From: Bin87 sp965203985
Lineage (GTDB): Bacteria; Chloroflexota; Dehalococcoidia; Lucifugimonadales; UBA3495
Direction of reading: 5' to 3'
Length of the DNA: 64,000 nucleotides
NCBI GenBank assembly: GCA_965203985.1
Contig: CBDBDS010000002.1
Coordinates: 558,001 to 622,000, forward strand
Shown here: in pieces, positions 9,763 through 18,124 of the stretch
How the letters are laid out: every line of letters starts with the position of its first letter
How positions within the stretch are numbered: the stretch's first letter is position 1
Notes under the pieces: generated by a model
Database searches by the model: none
Seen by the model: only the letters and a program-made list of their open reading frames with translations
Told to the model about the DNA's origin: nothing
Program-made: the position numbers and the translations under genes

Positions 9763-10176
9763 GTGACTACTGCTAATTTTCCCCTGCCGGTGCCCAACCT
9801 GGACAACCAGGAATTCTGGGACCAGTGCCGGCAGCACCGACTGGTGCTGCGGCGTTGCCTGGACTGCCGTTCCTTCCACCATCCGCCAAGACCCAACTGC
9901 CCGGAGTGCGCTTCGCCCAACCTGGAGTGGGTGGAGTCGCCCGGGAAGGGCAAAGTCTACACCTACGTCATAACCCGCCAGCCGGTGAACCCGGCCTTCC
10001 GGGAGCGTCTCCCCTGGGGCGTGGTGGAAGTTGAGCTGGAGGAGGGGGTCCACCTCATCAGCAATCTGGTGGACTGTGGCGCGGACGACATCGAGATCGG
10101 CATGGAAGTGGAGGTAGTCTTTGAGGCGGTCAACGACGAGATAACTCTGCCCAAGTTCAGGAGAGTCGGACAGTAG
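9763..10176 (+). CDS. DUF35 Zn-ribbon/OB-fold protein, partner of the thiolase
   Basis: 137 residues from a GTG start eight bases after the thiolase stop; the ribosome site GAGGAGGTGAG overlaps the end of the thiolase gene. The N-terminal rubredoxin-like Zn ribbon has Cys32, Cys35, Cys46 and Cys49 (RRCLDCRSFHHPPRPNCPEC). An OB fold with the family's 'GKGKVYTYVI' strand follows. Members bind acyl-CoA and stabilise or assist thiolase-like partners. Tight spacing and shared orientation argue for co-translation and a heteromeric enzyme. Confidence 0.9.
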   Translation: MTTANFPLPVPNLDNQEFWDQCRQHRLVLRRCLDCRSFHHPPRPNCPECASPNLEWVESPGKGKVYTYVITRQPVNPAFRERLPWGVVEVELEEGVHLISNLVDCGADDIEIGMEVEVVFEAVNDEITLPKFRRVGQ

Positions 10177-10372
10177 CCATATCCCCGTAGGGTTGCCCTG
10201 ACTTTCTCCCCGCGTCACAGTGTCAGTTCGGTGGGAATCAGGCGGCGGATGTGGCGGGCGCCGATGTCTCGGGAAAGAGAGAGGTGGCACGCGATGTGCC
10301 TGCTGACCCAGAGCTTGCCCCGTGCTTGACACGGGGGATGGGCAGCGGCGGTAGGCCGAGCCTTGGAACGGG
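10177..10372. other. Short region with possible gene remnant and a mobile hairpin
   Basis: On the minus strand, 10310 down to the stop at 10215 encodes a protein-like tail (SRHIACHLSLSRDIGARHIR) that begins exactly where a mobile hairpin repeat (10310-10336) lies. It may be the surviving end of a disrupted gene. I do not recognise the family. Confidence 0.3.
10310..10336. repeat. Mobile hairpin repeat, copy A
   Basis: 27 bases with stem CCCCGTG (10318-10324), loop CTTGA and stem CACGGGG (10330-10336). A second copy at 38656-38682 has the same loop and flank, but its closing base pair is A-T instead of G-C, so the pairing is preserved by a double change. See copy B for the in-frame insertion evidence. 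Confidence 0.7.
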
Positions 10373-11354
10373 ATGCCCACACTACTGGCCAATGGTCCAG
10401 GGCATTGGCGGAAGGTGGTCCCAAGACGCTGGTTTTTGAACAGACTAGTGGTTGCCCCCGCGTTGGACATGGAGCAACGGGCTGAATTGAAAGGGGCGGT
10501 GGCGGCATTGCCATCCCGAATGGGCATCGAACTATCCAACTGGAACTGGAAGGCGGTGCGCCGGTTTGTAGAGGACCCTTTTGGCTTGGCGCTGAGCCGT
10601 AGTCCGCCTGTGGCGGACCTGAACTACCCGCACCGGTTGGGGTTTGTGCTGAAGCGACCCAAGAAGCGGTTGCTCAAGGCGGACCCAGCGCGGCGGGAAC
10701 TTTTCGTGGGAGAGTAGGCGGCGCTGACGGTGGCGGCAGCACGGACGTGGGCCAAGATATTCTTCGCTGACGAGGCGCACTTTCAGGCGGACGCTATCTG
10801 TGGGGCAAATGGGTGCTGAAGGGCGAACCGGCCCTGGTGGGCTCCACCAGCCCGCGCCGTGGGAGAAGGTCAGCTACTGCTTGGCGGTGTGCCTGGAGAC
10901 TGGGGAAGTTGAGGTGATGGAACTGGAAGGCAACAGCAACTCTGAGACTTGGGCAGCCTTCCTGCAGCAACTACAGGCGCGCCACCCCGAACCGTTGGCC
11001 GTGATCTGGGACAACTGCCCGGCCCATCGGGGCGATGCGCTACGCACTTATCTGACCACGCCCGGCTTGAACCTGCGCTTGATGAACTTGCCCAGTTACA
11101 GTCCAGATTTCAATGCCAACGAAGCCACCTGGGGCTGGGTGCGCCAGGAGGCAACCGCTAATGTGTGCCTGGGAGCCCGTGCCGCGGTGCGGGAACGGGT
11201 CGACGACTTTTTCACCCATCTGGACCATCGCCGGCAAGAAGTCAAGCGGCCATGTCGCACCATCCTTCAGGCTCGTGCCGCAGAACTTACTCACCTCGTT
11301 CAAGCCGATCCTTACGACCTCACCAATGTAGATCTCACCTTGGCTTCGGTTTAG
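10373..11354 (+). pseudogene. IS630-family transposase, degenerate
   Basis: The three frames join into one IS630-type protein. The first (from about 10440) encodes the HTH part with the family phrases LSNWNWKAVRRFVED and RLGFVLKRPKKRLLKADP, ended by a TAG at 10715. The next continues with AKIFFADEAHFQAD (first catalytic Asp) and breaks near 10790. Two further shifts, near 10790 and 10860, lead to VIWDNCPAHRG (second Asp) and NLPSYSPDFNANEATWGW (catalytic Glu region). The N-terminal helix-turn-helix is missing and no left end is seen, so the copy cannot move by itself. Confidence 0.85.
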
Positions 11355-11356
11355 CC
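11337..11356. repeat. Right inverted end of the IS630-type element
   Basis: CACCTTGGCTTCGGTTTAG lies at the end of the transposase frame. It matches the complement of 6513-6531 at 17 of 19 positions, which ties the MITE around the IS1380 element to this IS630 lineage. Confidence 0.6.
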
Positions 11357-11451
11357 GGACTGCTGGAAATGGCGCTGTCATCAGGCGATCCAAAGTGCTG
11401 AGTTTTCGGTAACATTCTCTGGTGAGGCAACAGGCATGGTGAAGGTGAATC

Positions 11452-11480
11452 AATGACGTTGCGAGGCGCGTAGCGTCATT
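11452..11480. repeat. Small inverted repeat AATGACG/CGTCATT
   Basis: A 7-bp perfect stem (11452-11458 and 11474-11480) with a 15-base GC-rich loop lies about 95 bases before the nuclease gene at 11574. No T-run follows, so it is not a convincing terminator. It could be an operator or chance. Confidence 0.25.
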
Positions 11481-11573
11481 CGGTGGTTGACCTTGCAGAG
11501 CGACGCACGTACATTGTGTCGGCCCTGGCGAGCGCTGGGGAAAACCCGATGAAGATGGGATGTCCGTTCCAAT

Positions 11574-12827
11574 ATGACCCTCCGTTTCATTCACGCCGCT
11601 GATCTCCACTTGGACAGTCCGTTCAGGGGTATCAGGGCAGCAGCGCCCGAGGACGTCGCCCGGGCTCTCTACTCGGCCACTTTCGATTCCTACAGGAACA
11701 TCATCGATCTCTGCACATCCGAAAGCGTAGATGCCCTGCTGGTCGCCGGCGACATCTACGACGGAGCCGACCGTAGCCTGAGGGCGCAACAGGCCTTCAT
11801 CGACGGCCTGCGCAGCCTGGACGCCGCAGGGATCCGGTCGTTCGTGTGCCACGGGAACCACGACCCGCTGGACGGCTGGGAAGCGCGGTTGTCGTATCCT
11901 GGCGGTTGCCACCGGTTCGGCCCCCACTTCGAGGCGGTCCCGGTCTTCCCTGATGCACCGGAGCGAGGGTTGGTTTACGGCATCAGCTATCCGACTCGAG
12001 ATGTGTACGAAAACCTTGTTGCCCTGCTTGGGCAGGTGGACGAGAGCGCATTTACCATCGGGTTGCTGCACGCCAACGTGGGCGGCAATCCGGACCACGA
12101 CCTGTACGCTCCCTGCTCGCTGGACGACCTTGCGCAGTCAGGGATCGACTACTGGGCACTGGGCCACGTCCACACTCGCCAGGTCATGCGTGAACGCGCT
12201 CCGACGGTGGTGTATCCCGGCAACCCCCAGGGCCGGCACCCCAACGAGCCGGGAGCTCGGGGCGTCTACTTGGTGGAAGTCGATGACACCGGCGGCATCA
12301 GCCTGGATTTTCGCGCCACGGACACCGTGCGCTGGGAACAGGCGAGCATCGACATCAGCGCACTGGAAACCGAACAGGATCTCATCGACGGAATCGACGA
12401 TGCGATGCAGAGCCTGCTGGACGATGCTGATGGCCGGTCGGTGGTGGTCCGTGTCACGCTTACCGGCCGGGGCGATTTGAACCGGTTCCTTCGGCAACCC
12501 GGTACGGTGGATGATCTCCTGGCCGGCGTCAACGACCAATGGTCTGAGCGGCTGCCCTTTGTTTGGTGTGAACGCATCCAGGACGAAACGGCCGCGGCCA
12601 TCGACCGCAACGCCCTGCGGTCCGGCGAAGACTTCCTGGCCGAGGTGCTGCGCACCGCCGATCAGGTCAGGGAGGATCCCGCCACGCTCAACGATAGGCT
12701 CGCGGATCTCTACCAGCACCGGAGATTCAGGCAGCATCTCGCCGCTCTGACTGAGGAGGAGATCGCGGCGCTGCTCGATGAGGCGGAGGCGCTGGCCGTG
12801 AACCTGCTTGCCGAGGACGACCGCTGA
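11574..12827 (+). CDS. YhaO/SbcD-like DNA repair nuclease (metallophosphoesterase)
   Basis: 417 residues. The calcineurin-type metallophosphoesterase motifs are complete: FIHAADLHLD (residues 5-14), LVAGDIYDG (about 55-63), CHGNHDPLDG (about 96-105) and ALGHVHTRQ (about 196-204). An LHAN motif precedes the last. A C-terminal accessory domain of about 190 residues matches the layout of YhaO and SbcD, which cut DNA ends and hairpins with Mn2+ as a complex with an SMC-like ATPase. The ATPase gene overlaps this one (TGATG), so translation is coupled. The closest type is YhaO rather than classical SbcD, because the partner is YhaN-like. Confidence 0.88.
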   Translation: MTLRFIHAADLHLDSPFRGIRAAAPEDVARALYSATFDSYRNIIDLCTSESVDALLVAGDIYDGADRSLRAQQAFIDGLRSLDAAGIRSFVCHGNHDPLDGWEARLSYPGGCHRFGPHFEAVPVFPDAPERGLVYGISYPTRDVYENLVALLGQVDESAFTIGLLHANVGGNPDHDLYAPCSLDDLAQSGIDYWALGHVHTRQVMRERAPTVVYPGNPQGRHPNEPGARGVYLVEVDDTGGISLDFRATDTVRWEQASIDISALETEQDLIDGIDDAMQSLLDDADGRSVVVRVTLTGRGDLNRFLRQPGTVDDLLAGVNDQWSERLPFVWCERIQDETAAAIDRNALRSGEDFLAEVLRTADQVREDPATLNDRLADLYQHRRFRQHLAALTEEEIAALLDEAEALAVNLLAEDDR

Positions 12828-15800
12828 TGAGAATAACCGGCCTGCATATCGACGGTTTCGGGAGGTTTGCCGACCGCGGCTTCGGCCCGTTGGAACGTCC
12901 GGTAACTGTGTTCTACGGCCCCAACGAAGCGGGCAAGAGCACGCTGCTGGAGTTCATCCGCCGGATCCTGTTCGGGTTTCCCAGCGGGCGCAGCCGAGGC
13001 AACGAGTATCCGCCGTTGGCAGGCGGGCGACACGGTGGGAGGGTGATGATCACCACGGATGCCGGTGAGGCCATCACCATCGACCGAACTCCGGGACGGG
13101 GCGACGGGCCCGTATCCATCACCACCGTCGCCGGCGAGACGCTTCCAGCGGTCGAACTGCAAGGGCTGCTAGGAAACCACTCGCGGAGCGTGTTCGAAGG
13201 CATCTTCGCGTTCACGCTGGACGAGCTGAACGATCAGGACCGGCTCAGCGATGACAGCGTCAACCTGCAAATTTACAGCGCCGGCATCGGGGCAATGAAA
13301 CTGCCTGATGCGTTGGCGGCATTGGATCGCCAGAAGAACGACATCTTTCGACCCCAGGGGAGAAACCAACTCATCCCGAGTGTTGCCCAGGGCATCGAAA
13401 GCACGGATACGAAGCTGAGAGAGATTGCTGGCTATGCCACAGAGTACCGCCGCCAGTCGGATCGGTTGGCCGAGATCAACCGGCAACTGGGCGATGTGGG
13501 TTCCCGACGCCTGCAGATCGCGTCGGAACGGGACCGGCTGGAGAACCTTGAGCGCGCGTGGGACCACTGGAACGAGTTGATCAGCGCGGAACAACGGCTA
13601 GCAGAATTGCCGTCGGTTGAAACGTTCCCGGAGAATGGCGCCATCCGCCTGGAAACGCTGGAGGCACAGGCCGCCGCCGCCGCCGAGGAACTGTCCGCCG
13701 CGGACGAACGGGTCAAGCGCATCAAGAACAGCGTTGACGAGGAAATTGAGCATCTGACCATCCTGGAGCGCTCCAGCGAGGTGCGCGCGCTGGAGCGTGC
13801 TCGCAGCGCGTTCGACCAGTCGGTCAAGGATCTGCCCGAGCGACGCGCCGAACTCGCCAGCAAGCGTTCCGAGTTGAAAACCTCGCTGGCGAACCTCGGT
13901 CCCGACTGGGACATCGAACGCCTCGACCGGTTCGACCTGTCCCTGGTCGTCCGCGAGGAGGTTGCCAACCACGGCGAACGACTCCAGAACGCCCGGGCCG
14001 CCGTCGATAGGTCGCTGACCGCGCTGGCGCAAGACGAGGCGACGCTGGCGGACGCCGTGGAAGCAACGCAGCGGGCACAGTCGGAACACGATGCAACCGC
14101 ACCTCCCGAACTGGACGAAAACGACATCCGCGAACGCCGCCGGCGAATCCGACAGTCCAGAACCACCCTGGATGAATTGGGCCGTGCCGAAGACCGGAGC
14201 CGGGACCTGCGAGCACAGATCGGCGATGGGTCGGAACCCGGCGCGGCAGGGTCAACGGGTGGCCGCTCCCGACTGCTGGCGGGCGCGCTGGGAGTGTTGG
14301 GCGTCGTTCTGCTGGTGGCTGGCCTCTGGTTGGCAGCGGCCACCACCTTCGGAGCCGGCGCGATCCTGGCTGCAATCGGCGCGGCGCTGGCCACGGTGGC
14401 GGTTTTTTGGTTCATGAGGGGCCGCACAAACGGACAGCCCACGGCTTCACCGGCGGCGTCGCGGGTGCGCGGACAAATCAGGGAGGCGGATGAGCAGTTG
14501 GCGGAGATACGGTCGCGTCTCCAGGCGGACGCCGACGCATTGGATCTGGAAGCCATCGATGGGAACGCGTTGCTGCAAGCCGAGGAGGGTCTGGACACGG
14601 CCAACGCGAGGCTCAGGGAGTGGCGGCAGCTGGAAACCACGCTGGCCCAGGCGACCGAACGCGTCGAACGCCAAACGCAGCGGCGGGATGAAGCGCAGCA
14701 GGCCGTCCAGGATGCTGAGGCGGCGCTAGAGGCGGAGCAACAGGCGTGGCAATCCTGGCTACAGCAGCGCGGGTTGCTGAGCACATTCCTACCCGACAGC
14801 ATCCAGGAGCTGCGCACCCTGGTGGACCTGGCACGAACCCATCACCGGGAGGTGGTGGAGATGGAAAATCGCATCGCCGCCATCCAGACGGATATCGATG
14901 AATTCATCGCCATGGCCCGTACGCTGGCCGAAGGCCACGGATTTGCGGCGGAGTGGAGCGACTACCCCAGGGTCGCCGGCGTGGCCGACGACATCATCGA
15001 CCTGCATCGCGACGTAACCGAGGCAGCCCGAGCCCGCGCCGATGCCGAGCAGGAGTTGGAGGAAGCCCATCAGGAACTGGAGGCGCGGCAGAAGGGGCAG
15101 CAGGATGTGACCAATCTGATCGAGGCTCTGCTGAAGTCCGGCGAGACCGAGGATGCGGGCGACTTCCGCAGGCGAGACCGCATTTTCCAGGAACGGGCCG
15201 GCCTGACCGCGACCATCTCCGGCGCCGTGGAACAGATGCGGCGCATCAGCGGGCCGGGCGACGCGCTGGACACACTGCGGGACACGCTGGCCAAAACCGA
15301 CGCCCAGTCCATTCGCGACGGCATACGGCAGTGCGAGTCGGACCTGGAAGAATTCGACGAGCTCCGGTCTGAACTGGACACCGAACGCGGCTCCATTCGG
15401 ACGACGCTTGAGGGGCTCGCCAACGAGGAGGACTCATCGCGGCTGAGGTTGGAGCGTCATCGCCTCTCCGAAGAGTTGCAGGGGCACGCGCGGGACTGGG
15501 CGGTGCGCGCGATTGCCGAGAGCCTTATTCGGCAGGCGCAGAGCAAGTTCGAGCAGGAGCGGCAGCCGGACGTGATCCGCCACGCCGAACGCTTCTTCCA
15601 CGACGTCACCGACGGCGCGTACCAGACCGTATTCTCCCCGCTGGGCAGTTCGGAGATCAACGTGATGGACGCCGCCGGCAACGTGAGGACACCCCAGCAA
15701 CTCAGCCGCGGCACCCGCGAGCAACTGTTCCTGGCCCTGCGCTTCGGCCTGATCCTGGAAATGGGCCAACACTCGGAACGCCTGCCGGTCATCGTGGACG

Positions 15801-15976
15801 AGGCGCTGGTCAACTTCGACCCGACCCGCGGGACCAAAGCCGCCGGCTCATTTATCGAACTCTCCGAGACCAACCAGGTGCTGGTCTTCACCTGCCACCC
15901 GCAGATCGTGGATTGGTTCATCGACGCGGCGGCGCAGCGGGGAACAGTTGAGCCGGAGGTGGTGGGGATTTCATGA
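12827..15976 (+). CDS. YhaN-like SMC/Rad50-type ATPase
   Basis: 1,049 residues; its ATG overlaps the stop of the nuclease gene. Walker A (YGPNEAGKSTLLEF, about residues 29-42) lies at the N-terminus. The signature region (QLSRGTREQLFLALR, about 962-976) and Walker B (LPVIVDEALVNFD, about 985-997) lie at the C-terminus. Long Ala/Glu/Arg-rich coiled coils lie between. In the middle, about residues 483-528, two strongly hydrophobic stretches (GALGVLGVVLLVAGLWLAA and ILAAIGAALATVAVFWFM) form a membrane hairpin, a YhaN trait not present in SbcC/Rad50. The pair should act as a DNA-end-processing nuclease, possibly membrane-attached. Confidence 0.88.
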   Translation: MRITGLHIDGFGRFADRGFGPLERPVTVFYGPNEAGKSTLLEFIRRILFGFPSGRSRGNEYPPLAGGRHGGRVMITTDAGEAITIDRTPGRGDGPVSITTVAGETLPAVELQGLLGNHSRSVFEGIFAFTLDELNDQDRLSDDSVNLQIYSAGIGAMKLPDALAALDRQKNDIFRPQGRNQLIPSVAQGIESTDTKLREIAGYATEYRRQSDRLAEINRQLGDVGSRRLQIASERDRLENLERAWDHWNELISAEQRLAELPSVETFPENGAIRLETLEAQAAAAAEELSAADERVKRIKNSVDEEIEHLTILERSSEVRALERARSAFDQSVKDLPERRAELASKRSELKTSLANLGPDWDIERLDRFDLSLVVREEVANHGERLQNARAAVDRSLTALAQDEATLADAVEATQRAQSEHDATAPPELDENDIRERRRRIRQSRTTLDELGRAEDRSRDLRAQIGDGSEPGAAGSTGGRSRLLAGALGVLGVVLLVAGLWLAAATTFGAGAILAAIGAALATVAVFWFMRGRTNGQPTASPAASRVRGQIREADEQLAEIRSRLQADADALDLEAIDGNALLQAEEGLDTANARLREWRQLETTLAQATERVERQTQRRDEAQQAVQDAEAALEAEQQAWQSWLQQRGLLSTFLPDSIQELRTLVDLARTHHREVVEMENRIAAIQTDIDEFIAMARTLAEGHGFAAEWSDYPRVAGVADDIIDLHRDVTEAARARADAEQELEEAHQELEARQKGQQDVTNLIEALLKSGETEDAGDFRRRDRIFQERAGLTATISGAVEQMRRISGPGDALDTLRDTLAKTDAQSIRDGIRQCESDLEEFDELRSELDTERGSIRTTLEGLANEEDSSRLRLERHRLSEELQGHARDWAVRAIAESLIRQAQSKFEQERQPDVIRHAERFFHDVTDGAYQTVFSPLGSSEINVMDAAGNVRTPQQLSRGTREQLFLALRFGLILEMGQHSERLPVIVDEALVNFDPTRGTKAAGSFIELSETNQVLVFTCHPQIVDWFIDAAAQRGTVEPEVVGIS

Positions 15977-16210
15977 AACGCGGCGACGATCACAATGGTG
16001 CGCATCCCGGCACGAATCCTCGACTAACGCGGTTTCAATTCGCGTCAATATCGTCGAAGATGCTGCGCTTGCTCTGCGGAATGATCGGTATAGGGAACGC
16101 AGCGGTACGTCGTCTCCCACCAGCGCATCCACGGCAAACCTGGCAAGTGGTCTTGGCGGCTCGCTTCTGCTCATTGGGCAGCCGTCCCAGGCTGGCGGTG
16201 AACGTGTCGG

Positions 16211-18064
16211 CTATGCGGAATTGCATATTCGATCAGCGGGATCGCCGAATGCTTCACCGAGAAGATCGAAGATCACGCTGAAGTGCTGAAAATCGTCAAC
16301 GGTGCCGTTCTCACATAGCCAATCGCACAGGTTTGTTTTCTGGCTCTGGTTGACAGTCCATTTGTTGGCGATGGCTCGCTCCTGTCCATCGTAGATCGCC
16401 GTCCCTCCTGGCTCAATGTTGATGAATGCTTTGTTGTAAGCGATGGCTTTGTCCAGGGTGGCTCGGCTGAACAGGTTTTCGATGCCTTTGGTTATAGGGT
16501 GGTCGCTCATAAACGGATTTTTGCGTTTGAACCTGTTGCCCTTGGTGTCGGCCTGACCTTGATAATCACAGTCGAAAAGGATAACCAACTTTCTGGCAAC
16601 CACGCTGTCGGAAATACTCATTAATCCCTTCCAAATATTGGTCATGCTGCCTGAGCCATTTCCGTCCTCTAGCTTTACTCCGTCTAGGATGTCCTGTTTG
16701 CCCAGCAATTGGGCTGCTCTCTGCAAGTACGCGATATCGGTTTTGCCTTCCAAGTACAGAATAGGAGATTGTGACTCCGCTATGGCGATCTGCACATCAC
16801 CTGCGAATTTGCTTGTGGTGGCGAATGCACGGTAGGCATCACCGAACTCAGAAAATTCCTCTCGACTGATTGGTTGACCATCCGGCATCCGGTACAGTTC
16901 GAAGCCATTCTCGCCAAGAGCCTCATGCATGCCGAGCACGAACAATGGAGAGTGGGTCGTGACGATGAACTGTACTTTGGGAAACAGCCGGATCAGGCTT
17001 GGAAGGACTTCGAATTGGTGGACGGCATGGAGATGCAGGTCAATTTCATCAACCAACACAGTGCCCGTGATCGCCGCGGCGGACGACGGCAGGCCGCCGC
17101 TAAGGTCGTAATCCCGTAGGATGGACAAAAAGAGGTTCAATACCGATGTCTCTCCGCTGGACAATTGAAAGACATTGGGAACCAAGTTCCCGCCGGGCCC
17201 TTCTAGCGATACAATGCGATTTTGGCGTGAACCTATACCGAACCTGACCTGTGCTCCTGCTTTCATTACAAGACGCACTACTTGCAACGCAACTTCAAAC
17301 AGGTCGGTGGCTTGGCCTTGGGGCGCGAGCTGTACCGGCAGAGGAACCGATTGACCTTGATTTTCTACCCGGAACGGCACGTTGATGACTTGAGTCTCGA
17401 ACACAGCTCGATCGTATGCGAGGTCGAACAACCAATTCTGATTGACCCGCAATGACAGGTAATTCAGTAGCTTCCGGTCGGTATATCCCTCCAGACGCAT
17501 TAGGTTCATGTACTCTGCAGGAGCGCTCAAGCTTTCTTGATTTAGCCAAGCAGGCTCCTCAAACCGGTTGGATGGAAAGTACAGTACGCAGCCATTTGCA
17601 AAGGCCTCGCGCATGTGATTTGGCGCGGTGTTGAAAATATTTGAAAAAAAGTGGTCGTGTGCATCCTCAGGCATCTGATTCCATTCTGATTTCGCGTCTC
17701 CGGCTGGGACGTCGTCCGGGACGTTTGAGTATTCTCGCTTGAGGAGGCTTGACCGCAACTCGCCCATGAACCAGCCGTCACCGAACTCCACTTTAGCAAA
17801 ATAGGCTTCGCGGCCGGTTTTTATGTAGGCATTGTGCCGTACCTTGAACACCTTACCCTGTTCCACTTCTGGGTTGCCAGGAAATGCGTGATCTTTGGCA
17901 GATGCCAAGCCGTTCACAATATGCGAAAGCAAGATGGTCTTCCCAGAGCCGTTGGCACCCACCAATACGACCGGTTTCGGAACATCGCCATCGAACTGAA
18001 AAGTGATATCGACATGGTCGATGGGACCGTAGTTGCTGATTTGTACTCTCGATATATACATCAT
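16211..18064 (-). CDS. OLD-like ATPase with C-terminal TOPRIM nuclease domain
   Basis: 617 residues. The N-terminal ABC/AAA15-type ATPase has Walker A VLVGANGSGKTILL (about residues 33-46), a signature-like LSSGETSVLNLF (about 300-311) and Walker B TVLVDEIDLHLH followed by FIVTTHSP. The C-terminal TOPRIM-like domain has ILYLEGKTDIAYL (the Glu) and LVILFDCDYQG (D-x-D). This order is that of OLD-family nucleases, which act in phage defence; a fused PARIS-like (AriA plus DUF4435) protein is an alternative. It lies 60 bases after the methyltransferase gene in the same direction, so it may be a third component or a separate defence gene. No UvrD-type GajB partner is adjacent, which speaks against Gabija. 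Confidence 0.78.
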   Translation of the reverse strand: MMYISRVQISNYGPIDHVDITFQFDGDVPKPVVLVGANGSGKTILLSHIVNGLASAKDHAFPGNPEVEQGKVFKVRHNAYIKTGREAYFAKVEFGDGWFMGELRSSLLKREYSNVPDDVPAGDAKSEWNQMPEDAHDHFFSNIFNTAPNHMREAFANGCVLYFPSNRFEEPAWLNQESLSAPAEYMNLMRLEGYTDRKLLNYLSLRVNQNWLFDLAYDRAVFETQVINVPFRVENQGQSVPLPVQLAPQGQATDLFEVALQVVRLVMKAGAQVRFGIGSRQNRIVSLEGPGGNLVPNVFQLSSGETSVLNLFLSILRDYDLSGGLPSSAAAITGTVLVDEIDLHLHAVHQFEVLPSLIRLFPKVQFIVTTHSPLFVLGMHEALGENGFELYRMPDGQPISREEFSEFGDAYRAFATTSKFAGDVQIAIAESQSPILYLEGKTDIAYLQRAAQLLGKQDILDGVKLEDGNGSGSMTNIWKGLMSISDSVVARKLVILFDCDYQGQADTKGNRFKRKNPFMSDHPITKGIENLFSRATLDKAIAYNKAFINIEPGGTAIYDGQERAIANKWTVNQSQKTNLCDWLCENGTVDDFQHFSVIFDLLGEAFGDPADRICNSA

Positions 18065-18124
18065 TCCAACTTTGTCCTTATCGGTCGCGTCCTAGCCGCA
18101 TCCAGGTCCGTATCAAGTGGGCAT

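Noticed and set aside
13432..14817. Long minus-strand frame (461 codons) opposite the YhaN-like gene
   Set aside because: Ser/Arg/Ala-rich composition, no ribosome site, mirrors the third codon positions of a well-supported gene.
16211..18064. Gabija GajA
   Set aside because: ATPase-TOPRIM order fits, but no UvrD-like GajB gene is adjacent; the OLD-like label is safer.
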